Assembly (NCBI GenBank): GCA_964418485.1
Contig: CAYQMH010000004.1
Span: 1 to 64,000 of the forward strand
Source: JAFGHJ01 sp964418485
GTDB lineage: Bacteria > Hydrothermota > UBA3072
DNA: 64,000 bases
Reading direction: 5' to 3'
The notes under the pieces are model-generated. The model was given only the letters and a program-made list of their open reading frames with translations, made no database searches and was not told the DNA's origin. Within the stretch, counting starts at the first letter, position 1. Each line of letters opens with the position of its first letter. Of the stretch, positions 1 through 9,416 are shown one piece after another. The translations under genes were made by a program, and so were the position numbers.

Positions 1-2
1 GG

Positions 3-401
3 GTTGCCCCGTTTCTTTTAGCTTCAACTCTTGAACTTATTATTTCTCAGCGATTGATAAGAATGATTTGCTCCAAATGTAAAGTCCCTGTGGAGATTTC
101 AGAAGAAGATATGTTAAAACAGGGTTTTGATCCGGGGAACTTAAAAGGAAGTAAAATATTCCATGGAGCCGGTTGTGAACACTGTAAGAAAACAGGTTAT
201 AAAGGTAGATTAGGCCTCTTTGAGGTTATGCCTATTAGTTCTACTATCAGGAAAATGATTATCGAGGGTGCCACTTCTGATGATATAGAAGCTCAAGCCT
301 GTAAAGAAGGTATGAGCAGTTTGCGTGATGAAGGAATAAAGAAAATTCTTGGTGGGTTAACGACTCTTGATGAAGTGGGTAGAGAGACACAGGTAAGATA
401 A
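3..401 (+). CDS. pilB: Type IV pilus assembly ATPase PilB, C-terminal part (5' end outside window)
   Basis: The frame is open from the window edge, so the gene starts upstream. An in-frame TTG at 54 is internal: the codons before it read VAPFLLASTLELIISQRL, the usual segment just before the zinc-binding part of GspE/PilB ATPases. The visible part has the four-cysteine pattern (CSKC, then CEHC about 35 residues later) followed by GYKGRLGLFEVMPI, which closes the family. It ends 2 nt before a second, complete pilB-like gene. PilB is the cytoplasmic hexameric ATPase that powers pilus extension. Identity is secure; only the Walker motifs are missing because they lie outside the window. Confidence 0.93.
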   Translation, partial: VAPFLLASTLELIISQRLIRMICSKCKVPVEISEEDMLKQGFDPGNLKGSKIFHGAGCEHCKKTGYKGRLGLFEVMPISSTIRKMIIEGATSDDIEAQACKEGMSSLRDEGIKKILGGLTTLDEVGRETQVR

Positions 402-403
402 TA

Positions 404-2143
404 ATGGAAAAGCTTGGTGAAATTTTAGTTCAAGCGGGTAAAATAACTCCTGAGCAATTAAACGTAGCCCTACGGAAGCAAAAGAGCGTAGCTAAAAGGC
501 TCGGAGCCGTACTTATCGAAGAAGGATTTATTTCAGATAGCGAACTGGCTAAAACACTTTCTTTGCAGTTTAAGGTTTCTTCTATCGATATTAAACCTGA
601 AGATGTTGATCGAAGTTTGACTTCTTTGATTCCGCCGGACATGGCGCAACGATATCAGGTCTTCCCAGTTAAGAGGAAGGGTAAAAAACTAATTTTGGGT
701 GTAGTTAATCCCGGTGATTTAGAGGCGATAGATGCTGTCGAATTTAAGACCGGTTTAAAAGTCGAAACAGTAGTTGTAACTTTCTGGAAGATGAAAAAAC
801 TTCTTGATCAATTCTATCCCGTTACTAAAGAAGTAGATAGGATAGAGAAGAAAGAGGAGGTAGATGATCAATTTGTATTTGCCGAGGACAGTGTTGAGAA
901 TATTTTTATCAGAAAATCAGAGTTAGAAGAAGAGGAGGAAGATTGGAGGACAGAGGCTCAAGAGAAGCCTGTAATAAAACTCGTTAATTATTTGATTACT
1001 TCGGCCGTAAAAAAGGGTGCGTCCGATATCCATATTGAGCCGTACGAGAAAGCTCTTCGTATAAGATTTAGAATCGATGGAGTCTTGCAGCAGGTAGCCG
1101 AACCCCCCTTTAGATTGAGGAATGCTATTTCTACCAGAATAAAAATAATGACAGGGACTATGGATGCTTCTGAGAGAAGACTTACTCAAGATGGTAGGAT
1201 AAAAATAAGGGTTGAAGGTAAACCGATTGATCTACGTGTTAGTATTATACCCACTGTTTTTGGCGAGAAAGTTGTTATGAGAATACTCGATCCTTCATCT
1301 CTTATGTTAAATATGGAAGATCTCGGTTTTGAGCCGGATGCGCTTGTGAAATTTCAGAAAGCCATTTCCAGACCTTATGGTTTGATTCTTGTTACTGGCC
1401 CAACAGGAAGCGGAAAATCTACTTCTCTGTATTCCGCTCTTTCCGCGTTGAATAAGCCTGAAGTTAATATTATGACCGTAGAGAATCCGGTTGAGTACAA
1501 TCTTAAGGGGATTAATCAGGTTCAGGTCAATCAGGATATAGGATTCGATTTCCCTGATGCTCTGCGAGCTTTCTTAAGGCAATCTCCGAACATAATACTC
1601 GTTGGAGAGATCAGAGAAATAGATACCGCATCTATTGCTATTAGAGCAGCTCTAACGGGCCATCTTGTTTTATCGACTCTTCATACTAATGATGCTCCCA
1701 GTGCCGTGAATCGTTTGATAGATATAGGTATAGAACCCTTTTTAATAGCCAGTTCTTTAAATTTAATACAAGCACAGAGGCTCTTAAGGAAAGTATGTAA
1801 GAACTGTAGGAAAAAGATAGATATTACTCAGGGTGATAAAGTTGAGATTTTGAAAACTATGGGTTTATCAGAAGAAGATATGAGGAATAGTGATATTTAT
1901 GAAACCGGAGATGGATGTCCCGAGTGTAATTCCAGTGGTTATAGGGGTAGAATCGCGGTAACCGAGGTTATGCCTATTTCAATGAATCTAAGGCAGATGA
2001 TTCTAAAGGGAGCTTCTACCGATGAATTACGGAATGCTGCCGGTAATGAAGGTATGCGAACTCTTAGAGAAGATGGGCTCGTTAAATTGAGAAAAGGTTT
2101 TACAACTATTGATGAAGTTCTAAGGGTAACTGTTGAATCTTAA
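404..2143 (+). CDS. pilB: Type IV pilus assembly ATPase PilB (second tandem copy)
   Basis: A full 579-aa GspE/PilB-family ATPase. Residues 1 to about 150 form an MshEN-type N-terminal domain (the kind that binds c-di-GMP in MshE), followed by an acidic linker. Walker A is GPTGSGKS at residues 332-339, then the LRQSPN/GEIRE segment, a TLHTND motif and a C-terminal zinc site (VCKNC ... GCPEC) ending in GYRGRIAVTEVMPI. It directly follows the end of another PilB, and its C-terminus matches that gene in layout but not closely in sequence, so these are tandem paralogs and not a recent duplication. It heads pilT, pilC and pilS/R. One copy may serve pili and the other a secretion-type system; that cannot be decided here. 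Confidence 0.95.
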   Translation: MEKLGEILVQAGKITPEQLNVALRKQKSVAKRLGAVLIEEGFISDSELAKTLSLQFKVSSIDIKPEDVDRSLTSLIPPDMAQRYQVFPVKRKGKKLILGVVNPGDLEAIDAVEFKTGLKVETVVVTFWKMKKLLDQFYPVTKEVDRIEKKEEVDDQFVFAEDSVENIFIRKSELEEEEEDWRTEAQEKPVIKLVNYLITSAVKKGASDIHIEPYEKALRIRFRIDGVLQQVAEPPFRLRNAISTRIKIMTGTMDASERRLTQDGRIKIRVEGKPIDLRVSIIPTVFGEKVVMRILDPSSLMLNMEDLGFEPDALVKFQKAISRPYGLILVTGPTGSGKSTSLYSALSALNKPEVNIMTVENPVEYNLKGINQVQVNQDIGFDFPDALRAFLRQSPNIILVGEIREIDTASIAIRAALTGHLVLSTLHTNDAPSAVNRLIDIGIEPFLIASSLNLIQAQRLLRKVCKNCRKKIDITQGDKVEILKTMGLSEEDMRNSDIYETGDGCPECNSSGYRGRIAVTEVMPISMNLRQMILKGASTDELRNAAGNEGMRTLREDGLVKLRKGFTTIDEVLRVTVES

Positions 2144-2164
2144 ATTTTATAGAGGAGTTATGTT

Positions 2165-3241
2165 ATGGATTATGATATGAAATCCTTACTCGAAGAGATG
2201 GTTAGTAGAGGTGCAACCGATCTTCATCTCACAACTGCCGCCCCTCCCATGTATCGAAAAGATGGAGCATTGGAGAAATCTAATTATGCGCCGCTTTCTC
2301 CGACTGATTTAGAAACGTTGGTTTATTCGATATTAAATGATGAACAAAAGAAAAAATTTGAAATGAAAAAAGAACTCGATTTAAGTTTTGGAGTTCCGGG
2401 TCTTTCCAGATTCAGAGCAAATGTTTTTTATCAAAGAGGTCAAGTTGCCTGTGCGGTGAGAACGATTCCGTTTAAAATCAGAACTTTTCAACAGTTGGGA
2501 TTGCCTCCTGTTATTGCCGATATGGCAAATAAACAGAAAGGTCTTATATTGGTTACTGGGCCAACAGGCTGTGGTAAATCAACTACTCTTGCGGCTATAG
2601 TTGATAAAATAGATAGAGAGCGAAAAGTTCATATCGTTACCATTGAAGACCCAATAGAATACCTTTTTAGACATCAAAGAGCCATTGTGAACCAGAGACA
2701 GGTGGGTTCGGATACGGATGGCTTCTCAATTGCGTTGAAATATATCCTCAGGCAGGATCCCGATGTAGTTATGATAGGAGAAATGAGAGATAGAGAGACT
2801 ATGGAGGCTGCGCTAAATGTCGCTGAAACAGGACACCTTACAATTGCAACATTGCATACAAATTCAGCGGTTGAATCTATTTCAAGAATAGTTGATACTT
2901 TCCCTCCCGAGAGACACGGCCAGGTTAGAGCTCAAATAGCGTTTGTCCTTATCGGTATCGTTACTCAAAGTTTGATCCCAAAGAGAGCTGGTGGTAGAGC
3001 TTTAGCTGTTGAAGTTCTGTATGGAACGCCGGCTGTTAAGGCTTTAATAAGAGATAATAAAACGCATCAATTATACTCAAACATTCAAGCGGGACAGAAA
3101 TTCGGTATGATTACCATGAATCAATCGCTTTACAAATTATACATGGAACACGAAATAAGTCTGGAGGATGCAATATCTTACTCGCGCGAACCGTCAGAAC
3201 TTGAAGAAATGATAGCTAAAAAACAAACAATTTTACATTAA
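2165..3241 (+). CDS. pilT: Type IV pilus retraction ATPase PilT
   Basis: 358 aa, the normal PilT length. Walker A is GPTGCGKS at residues 132-139; the family's Asp box (TIEDPIEY), Walker B region (DVVMIGEMRD) and His box (TLHTNSA) are all present. The C-terminal ALIRDNKTHQL segment corresponds to the AIRNLIRE-type motif needed for retraction. A GAGG ribosome binding site lies 8-11 nt upstream of the ATG. It sits between pilB and pilC, the standard pilus-motor order. PilT depolymerises pili and drives twitching or DNA uptake. Confidence 0.96.
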   Translation: MDYDMKSLLEEMVSRGATDLHLTTAAPPMYRKDGALEKSNYAPLSPTDLETLVYSILNDEQKKKFEMKKELDLSFGVPGLSRFRANVFYQRGQVACAVRTIPFKIRTFQQLGLPPVIADMANKQKGLILVTGPTGCGKSTTLAAIVDKIDRERKVHIVTIEDPIEYLFRHQRAIVNQRQVGSDTDGFSIALKYILRQDPDVVMIGEMRDRETMEAALNVAETGHLTIATLHTNSAVESISRIVDTFPPERHGQVRAQIAFVLIGIVTQSLIPKRAGGRALAVEVLYGTPAVKALIRDNKTHQLYSNIQAGQKFGMITMNQSLYKLYMEHEISLEDAISYSREPSELEEMIAKKQTILH

Positions 3242-3253
3242 GGGGGGTAAAAG

Positions 3254-4459
3254 ATGCCTGATTATCTATGGAAAGGTAGAACGCCAAGTGGCTCTATAGA
3301 AAATGGAGAGATTACTGCGGAAAACCCTGCTGAAGTTCAGAGAATATTGAGAGAGAGAAAGATTGTTCCTACTTCGATACGCTCTAAACCGAAGGAAATA
3401 ACTCTTCCCTTTTTAAAAGGTAGGGTCTCAAACAGATCTATTACTGTTTTTACAAGGCAGTTTTCCGTTATGATTAATGCTGGTTTGCCTTTAATAAAAT
3501 GCCTTGATATTCAGGTCGCTCAGGTCGAATCGGAAAGATTTAAAGGTATACTTAAAGATTTAATCTCGGCAGTTGAAGGAGGTTCGACTTTAGCTGATTC
3601 TTTGAGAGAGCATAAAGAAATTTTTGGAGATTTATATGTGAATATGGTCGAGGCCGGAGAAAAAGGAGGGTCTCTTGCTACTATTCTTGCAAGGCTTGCC
3701 GATTATCTGGAGAAAGCAGATGCTATAAAAAGAAAAGTAAAAGGCGCGATGGTTTATCCCGCTGCTATTGTTATAGTATCTGTAGTCGCTGTCGCTATTT
3801 TATTGACCTTTGTGATTCCAACATTTGCAACGTTGTTTAAAGATCTTGGAGGTCAATTACCTTTACCCACAAGAATAGTTATCGCTTTGAGTGATTTTTT
3901 AAGAAAGTATTTCCTTCTCATAGTGGCTGTGATAATAGGTTTAATTATTGCTGTCAGATATTATTACAAAACTGAAGTTGGGCGTCTTCAGATTGATTCT
4001 CTTATGATAAAGGTTCCGATATTCGGTACTTTGATAAAGAAACAAGCGATTGCCAGATTTTCCAGGACTCTTTCAACTCTTCTTTCGTCAGGTGTCAATA
4101 TACTCGACGCTCTTGAGATTACATCCGGAACTACCGGTAATAAATTGGTCGAGAATGCGGTTCTCAGATCTCGAACTTCAATAGCACAGGGAGAATCTAT
4201 TGCGGATCCCTTAAGTAAAGAAAAAGCCTTATTCCCGCCAATGGTCGTGCAAATGATTACAATAGGAGAACAAACAGGGGGTTTGGACGAAATGCTTTCA
4301 AAAGTAGCAGATTTTTATGATGACGAAGTGGATCAGGCAGTTGCCAATCTCATGAATGCCCTTGAACCTCTTGTTATAGTGGTCCTTGGAGGTGTTATAG
4401 GCGGTATGGTTATGGCTATGTATCTTCCTATTTTCAAAATGGCGCAGCAGTTTATGTAG
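3254..4459 (+). CDS. pilC: Type IV pilus inner-membrane platform protein PilC
   Basis: 401 aa with two GspF/T2SF domains (about 65-190 and 265-390) separated by hydrophobic helices near 165-190, 215-240 and 370-395. The typical GEKGGSL and GEQTGGLD segments open the helical part of each repeat. It starts 12 nt after pilT with a strong AGGGGGG-type ribosome binding site. PilC is the membrane base on which PilB and PilT act. No pilin or PilM-Q genes are in the window, so the rest of the machine is encoded elsewhere. Confidence 0.96.
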   Translation: MPDYLWKGRTPSGSIENGEITAENPAEVQRILRERKIVPTSIRSKPKEITLPFLKGRVSNRSITVFTRQFSVMINAGLPLIKCLDIQVAQVESERFKGILKDLISAVEGGSTLADSLREHKEIFGDLYVNMVEAGEKGGSLATILARLADYLEKADAIKRKVKGAMVYPAAIVIVSVVAVAILLTFVIPTFATLFKDLGGQLPLPTRIVIALSDFLRKYFLLIVAVIIGLIIAVRYYYKTEVGRLQIDSLMIKVPIFGTLIKKQAIARFSRTLSTLLSSGVNILDALEITSGTTGNKLVENAVLRSRTSIAQGESIADPLSKEKALFPPMVVQMITIGEQTGGLDEMLSKVADFYDDEVDQAVANLMNALEPLVIVVLGGVIGGMVMAMYLPIFKMAQQFM

Positions 4460-4473
4460 TAGATAAGGTTTTC

Positions 4474-5976
4474 GTGAGCCGGACTAAGAGATATTGCCTT
4501 TATAGAGCTATTTTATTTTCTCTTATATTTTCCTTGATTTTTGTCTTCAGGGAAAGAGGGAAAAATTTTTACCCTTTAGTCATTATTTTTTCTGTTTTTA
4601 TCGTAGATGAAGTACTTGTTTTTTATATTTTACGAAAGGTGAGGTTGTATAATTTTTTATTAGATGTAACATATGTTTCTTTTTTTATTGTTTTTACAGG
4701 GTCTGCTTTAAGTCCGTTTGTTTCTTTTTATCTTCCTTTTATAGTCTTAAGTGCTTATCTGCTTTTCCCTGTGGATTCCTTTATTGTGAGTGGTTATTCG
4801 ATATTGTCTTTTGGTAAGATATCGTTATTTTTTACGGAAAAGATTCCTGCCGGTTTGGTTCTTATAAATCTACCTAAAGTTCCACCCCAGGATGTTGTTT
4901 TGATTGAATTTGTTGTACTTTCTTTTGCTTTTATTTTTACAGCTGCGGTTTCTTCTCTGGTTGTTGAAGTTTTAAGGGAGCAACTCCACATAGTTAGGGT
5001 TCACATTTCTGATATAGTAGAAGCAATTGATTACGGTATTGTCACAGTAGACGAAGTAGGTCGCATTTTATGGAGTAACTCTAAAGCTTCCGATTTCCTT
5101 GGAATTTCACTTTCGCCAGGGAAAGTACTTTTGGATATTATAGTTGGTACTTTTAAAGAGCCTATCGAGAGAATATTAAGGGGAGAAGAAAAACAGTTGG
5201 AGTTCGAAGACGAAGATAAAGTATTTATGGTTAGAAATAGTGATTTGTTTGATGGCAAAGGAACTATTTTAATGATTAACGATAGAACTGAGGAAAAAGA
5301 GATGGAAAAGAAAATGCAAATGAGAGATAAACTTGTAACTCTCGGTAATTTCGCTGCCAATCTTGCCCACGAAGTCAGAAATCCCGTTTCTTCAATTAGG
5401 GCTTCAGCCGAATTGATTGGTTTTTCCGGGGAAGGTAAGAAAGATAAAAATAAAAAGCTCAGGGAAGTTATAATGAAGGAATCTGACAGATTGGATTATC
5501 TGGTTGAAAGTTTCCTGGATTTTACTAAGAGTTTTGATTTGACGAATAAAGATATTGAAGTTTACAAACTTATTAATGAGGTGATAAGTGAGTTAAAAGA
5601 AAGTAAATATTTTAATAAAAATATTAAGTTAAGGAACGAAATGATAAGTGGTTTTACGGTAAAAGGGGACTATAATCTTTTAAAAAGTGTTTTTTTGAAT
5701 CTTGGTGTTAATTCTTTAAAAGCAATGTCAAATGATGGCGATGTCGTTTTTGGAGTGAAAGAAGAAAATAATAAGAAAATGCTCTTTGTGAAGGATAATG
5801 GTTGTGGTATTAAAGATAAAGATTTAAATAAAATATTTACTCCTTTTTATACGCGTTTTAAAGAAGGTTTTGGTTTTGGGCTTCCGATAGTGAAAAAAAT
5901 AGTAGAGTTGCATAACTGGAAAATTGAGTTTGATAGTGTTACCGGCGAGGGTACGGAGATAAGAATTATTATATGA
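4474..5976 (+). CDS. PilS-like membrane sensor histidine kinase
   Basis: 500 aa, GTG start. About residues 10-170 are strongly hydrophobic, with five or six predicted membrane helices like PilS. A PAS-like domain (about 185-270) follows, then a HisKA domain with the phospho-acceptor His at residue 299 (NLAHEVRNP) and an ATPase domain with N box (NLGVNSLKAM), DNGCGI and GFGFGLPIV motifs. The last 4 bp overlap the following response regulator. Location after pilBTC suggests a PilS/PilR pair that senses pilin level and controls pilin transcription; the pairing is well supported, the signal is inferred. Confidence 0.9.
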   Translation: MSRTKRYCLYRAILFSLIFSLIFVFRERGKNFYPLVIIFSVFIVDEVLVFYILRKVRLYNFLLDVTYVSFFIVFTGSALSPFVSFYLPFIVLSAYLLFPVDSFIVSGYSILSFGKISLFFTEKIPAGLVLINLPKVPPQDVVLIEFVVLSFAFIFTAAVSSLVVEVLREQLHIVRVHISDIVEAIDYGIVTVDEVGRILWSNSKASDFLGISLSPGKVLLDIIVGTFKEPIERILRGEEKQLEFEDEDKVFMVRNSDLFDGKGTILMINDRTEEKEMEKKMQMRDKLVTLGNFAANLAHEVRNPVSSIRASAELIGFSGEGKKDKNKKLREVIMKESDRLDYLVESFLDFTKSFDLTNKDIEVYKLINEVISELKESKYFNKNIKLRNEMISGFTVKGDYNLLKSVFLNLGVNSLKAMSNDGDVVFGVKEENNKKMLFVKDNGCGIKDKDLNKIFTPFYTRFKEGFGFGLPIVKKIVELHNWKIEFDSVTGEGTEIRIII

Positions 5977-7295
5977 ACGGAAAAATTTTGGTAATTGACG
6001 ATGAAGTTAGCATTTTAGAAGTTGTTAAACTCGGATTAGAAGAGGTTGGCTTTAAGGTAGATGCTTTTTCGGACCCCATTGAGGCTTTGAATAGATTTTC
6101 TGAAAGTAATTACGACGCTGTTTTAAGTGATATAAATATGCCTGAAATGTCGGGTCTTGAAGTCCTTCACAGGTGCAAGAAAATAAATCCTGAATCGGTA
6201 GTTATACTTATAACTGCGTATTCTTCGATAGATTCAGCTATAGAAGCAATAAGAGGAGGAGCTTTAGATTATATAAGAAAACCTTTTAGAATGGAAGAAT
6301 TGATTTTGAGGTTAAATGAAGCATTGGATAGAGTAAGGATTAAAAAGAGCCTGAAAAATCTTCGCGAAGAAAAGCTTGAAGAATTCAGGATTATCGGCGG
6401 TAATGATAAAATGAAGCAAATAAGAGACAAAATAAAAAAAGTTGCCGGAGCGACTTCTCCTATTCTTATTTACGGAGAAAGCGGTACGGGGAAAGAATTA
6501 GTTGCAAACTTAATTCATTATAATTCAAACAGACCTGGCAAAATCGTCCCCATTAACTGTTCTGCTTTCCCTTCCGAGTTATTGGAGTCTGAGCTTTTTG
6601 GATATAAGAAAGGAGCTTTTACCGGAGCAGATAGAGATAAGAAGGGGTTGTTTGTCGCTGCGGATAAAGGTACTCTATTTCTGGATGAAATAAGTACCCT
6701 TCCGACGGAACTTCAACCGAAAATTCTCAGAGCAATTCAGGAAATGAGTTTCACGCCTCTGGGAAGTACTAAAGAAGTTGAAGTTGATGTAAGAATAGTA
6801 AGCGCTACAAATGAGGACATTGAAAAACTTGTTGAGGACGGGAGATTCAGGGAAGATTTGTACTACCGTTTAAACGTTATCCCTATTGAAATTCCTCCGC
6901 TCAGGGAAAGAAAGGAGGATATACTCCCCCTCGTTCAGCATTTTAATATTAAAATTTCAGAGAGGTTAAATGTAAAAGAGAAAACATTTACGGATGATGC
7001 TTACGAAAAACTTATGAGTTTTAAATGGACTGGTAATGTGAGAGAGTTAGAAAATCTTCTTGAGAGATTAATAGTTTTGGAAGATTCACAAGTGATAGAT
7101 GCCTCCCTGGTTCCGGAGGAGTTTAGCAGCAGGAGTAAGCCTGAAAAGTTGAATTTGGAAGAAATAGAGAGAAAAACCATAAAGAAAGCCTTAGAGATTT
7201 CAAAAAAAGATAAGAATAAAGCTGCCGATCTTTTAGGAATACATCCTTCTACTCTTTACAGAAAAATCAAAAAATTGAATATAGGGTTTCCTTAA
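5973..7295 (+). CDS. PilR/NtrC-family sigma-54 response regulator
   Basis: 440 aa. The receiver domain (1-120) has phospho-acceptor Asp53 in VLSDINMP and the usual DD pair near residue 10. The AAA+ domain carries Walker A GESGTGKE, the sigma-54 contact loop GAFTGAD and an arginine-finger region (RFREDLYYRLN). The C-terminus has a Fis-type helix-turn-helix (AADLLGIHPSTLYRKI). Overlap with the kinase gene (ATGA) indicates translational coupling. It should activate sigma-54 promoters, probably pilus genes by context. Confidence 0.94.
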   Translation: MNGKILVIDDEVSILEVVKLGLEEVGFKVDAFSDPIEALNRFSESNYDAVLSDINMPEMSGLEVLHRCKKINPESVVILITAYSSIDSAIEAIRGGALDYIRKPFRMEELILRLNEALDRVRIKKSLKNLREEKLEEFRIIGGNDKMKQIRDKIKKVAGATSPILIYGESGTGKELVANLIHYNSNRPGKIVPINCSAFPSELLESELFGYKKGAFTGADRDKKGLFVAADKGTLFLDEISTLPTELQPKILRAIQEMSFTPLGSTKEVEVDVRIVSATNEDIEKLVEDGRFREDLYYRLNVIPIEIPPLRERKEDILPLVQHFNIKISERLNVKEKTFTDDAYEKLMSFKWTGNVRELENLLERLIVLEDSQVIDASLVPEEFSSRSKPEKLNLEEIERKTIKKALEISKKDKNKAADLLGIHPSTLYRKIKKLNIGFP

Positions 7296-7315
7296 GAAAA
7301 ATTTGGTCGGGTTAG

Positions 7316-8449
7316 ATGTTTTTATTTTATTTGTTTACTATCGGTATTAACGTAGATTTTCAGATTGATAGAGATACAAACTCTATTCCTTATGTTATCG
7401 TAAACTACGGTGTGCCTTACTCTGATTTAATATTCAAAAAGATTGATACTATTTACACTGGAGAGATAATGGCTTCATTGGTTTTGAAAAAAGATAATTA
7501 TCAATTAGGAGGGAAAAGCAGTAAAAGTAAAATTTCAGTGTCCGAATACCGGAAAACGGTTTCCGATCATTTTTATCACAAAGGTTCAATGAGAATGAAA
7601 ATCCCCGAAGAAAAAATAGAGGTTGTTTTGAGAGTTTCTGATCGTAATTCAAATAGAGTATGGAGCAGGTCTAAGAAATTAGAAGTCTCAAAGTTAAAAT
7701 CGACGGACATAGGATCTATAAGATGGCTTTCCGATCCTTCAAGAGAGGTTGTTACTAATAAAGATACGATCAGAATTAGGCTGAATCTTTTCAGCTTTGA
7801 GGTGGGTGAAACGCGCTTGCAGTTTTATTTTGCCGGTGAGGGGAGTGAAGTTTATTTTAAAAGGGATACAGTTCTACCCGATAAGAAGAATCAAAATGTG
7901 GAAGTTAGTATACCTGCGGATAGATTCAAGGAAGGCTCTTATGAATTTATTGCAAAAGTGAATAACATCAATAAAGAAGAAACTGTTAAGAAATCTATTT
8001 CTTTTAGAGTTTGGAAACCTTTTTTTGAGTCGAAGAGATATATTGAAAGGGTCAGGCAGGTTGCTTATATTTCATCTGGAGGGGAGGAGAAAAAGTTACT
8101 TAATGCAAGAGTTGAAGAACGGGAAAAAGTCTGGAATGAATTCTGGGAGAGTAAGGATCCGACACCCGAAGACGGAGTAAATGAGTTTATGATAGAATAT
8201 TTTGAGAGAGTAGATTACGCAAATAAAAATTTCACTCAGGGTTCTCTTGTTGAGGGATGGAGAACAGATAGAGGTAAAGTTTACATAATTTTAGGCCCGC
8301 CTGATTATGTTGTAGATGAGCCTTTTAATCCCAGCGGAAATGCCTATCAGATATGGTATTACTATGAGAGGGGATACGATTTGATTTTCGTTCAGAGATA
8401 TATTACTGGAGATTATTACTTGCAAAATCCACCACCTGAGGTCTGGTAA
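7316..8449 (+). CDS. GWxTD domain-containing protein
   Basis: 377 aa with a short hydrophobic N-terminus that could be a signal sequence. The C-terminal part has the family hallmark: GWRTDRGKVYIILGPPD, followed by YQIWYYYERGYDLIFVQR. GWxTD proteins occur mainly in FCB-group and related bacteria; their function is unknown and they are thought to be envelope-associated. It follows the response regulator by 20 nt, so it is likely the last gene of the pilus operon. No strong ribosome binding site is seen before the ATG. Confidence 0.88.
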   Translation: MFLFYLFTIGINVDFQIDRDTNSIPYVIVNYGVPYSDLIFKKIDTIYTGEIMASLVLKKDNYQLGGKSSKSKISVSEYRKTVSDHFYHKGSMRMKIPEEKIEVVLRVSDRNSNRVWSRSKKLEVSKLKSTDIGSIRWLSDPSREVVTNKDTIRIRLNLFSFEVGETRLQFYFAGEGSEVYFKRDTVLPDKKNQNVEVSIPADRFKEGSYEFIAKVNNINKEETVKKSISFRVWKPFFESKRYIERVRQVAYISSGGEEKKLLNARVEEREKVWNEFWESKDPTPEDGVNEFMIEYFERVDYANKNFTQGSLVEGWRTDRGKVYIILGPPDYVVDEPFNPSGNAYQIWYYYERGYDLIFVQRYITGDYYLQNPPPEVW

Positions 8450-8494
8450 TTCGTAGTACTTCCAGTTAACTTTTTGTTCTTTACAAACATGTTA

Positions 8495-8634
8495 GCCACC
8501 AAGGCACGAAGATACAAAGAAAAAAATAATTGTTTAAGTTGTTGTTCTATTGTAGATTAAGTTTTAAAGAAGTATTGAAATTGGGTATGGTGGGGGGCTT
8601 CGTGACTTAGTGTCTTTGTGGCAATTAAATAATA
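8495..8634. repeat. CACAGAG-family intergenic repeats, facing pair
   Basis: The gap between the GWxTD gene and the sirtuin holds one arm reading GCCACCAAGGCACGAAG at 8495 and an opposite-strand relative reading CTTCGTGACTTAGTG near 8598. Both belong to the short repeat family found in most gaps of this window. The rest of the gap is AT-rich and shows no gene. Confidence 0.6.
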
Positions 8635-8668
8635 GTTTTTTCCTGCCTATTCTCTTTAAAGAGGAATA

Positions 8669-8696
8669 TTGACAATGAGCGGGGAATAATTACTTT
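8669..8696 (+). promoter_or_regulatory. Promoter of the sirtuin gene, leaderless type
   Basis: TTGACA at 8669-8674 and TACTTT at 8691-8696 with a 16-bp spacer. The -10 box ends 6 nt before the ATG at 8703, so transcription should begin at or next to the start codon. No Shine-Dalgarno is present. Confidence 0.6.
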
Positions 8697-8702
8697 ACCA
8701 TT

Positions 8703-9416
8703 ATGAAAATAGACGATGAAGTTTTAAAGAAGATAAAAAGCGCAAAGACTGCTTTTGCTTTAACTGGCGCAGGAAGTTCGGAGCCTTCAGGAATACCAAC
8801 CTTTAGAGGTGATAATGGGTTCTGGAAGGATACAACACCTTTCACTGTTGAAGCTTTCTATAAAGATCCCCAGAAGGTTTGGGAATGGCATCTTGAGGTT
8901 AAAAAAATGATAAGCGAAAAAATGCCCAACCCTTCTCACTTTACCCTGGCTAAAATGCAGAGTATTTTTAAAAATTTTGCAGTTGTGACGCAAAATATCG
9001 ATAATTTGCATCAAAAAGCCGGTTCTAATAAAGTTATAGAACTCCATGGAAATATTTACAGGAATAAATGTAATAATTGCGGGAAAATTTTCGGTGAAAT
9101 AAATTCACAAAAAATACCTGAATGCGATGAATGTGGTGGACTTATTCGTCCCGATATAGTTTGGTTTGGGGAACCACTTCCTTATAAGTCGCTCGTTAAA
9201 GCGAGGGCATATGCGGAGAGCAGTGAAGTCTGCTTTGTTGTCGGGACTTCCGGAGTAGTTCAACCCGCCGCATCGCTTCCATTGATTTCCAAAGAAAATG
9301 GAGCGTTGGTAATCGAAATAAACAGGGAAAAAACTGTTCTTAGTGAATATCTCGATTATTCTATTTTTGGTGACGCGTCAGTTATTCTCCCGGAACTTTA
9401 CGAGAGGTTAGTGTAA
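8703..9416 (+). CDS. cobB: NAD-dependent protein deacylase, sirtuin family
   Basis: 237 aa, typical of bacterial sirtuins. The NAD-binding motif is GAGSSEPSGIPTFRG at residues 22-36 (usually GAGISxxSGIPDFRG). QNIDNLHQKAG precedes the catalytic His115 (ELHGN), and a zinc site is formed by CNNC and CDEC. It removes acyl groups from lysines using NAD. Two small departures from consensus, Ser for the Ile/Ala in GAGxS and Thr for Asp in PDFRG, are worth noting. It abuts prfA (stop and start are adjacent), so it heads the prfA-prmC-nadK-recN operon. Confidence 0.93.
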   Translation: MKIDDEVLKKIKSAKTAFALTGAGSSEPSGIPTFRGDNGFWKDTTPFTVEAFYKDPQKVWEWHLEVKKMISEKMPNPSHFTLAKMQSIFKNFAVVTQNIDNLHQKAGSNKVIELHGNIYRNKCNNCGKIFGEINSQKIPECDECGGLIRPDIVWFGEPLPYKSLVKARAYAESSEVCFVVGTSGVVQPAASLPLISKENGALVIEINREKTVLSEYLDYSIFGDASVILPELYERLV

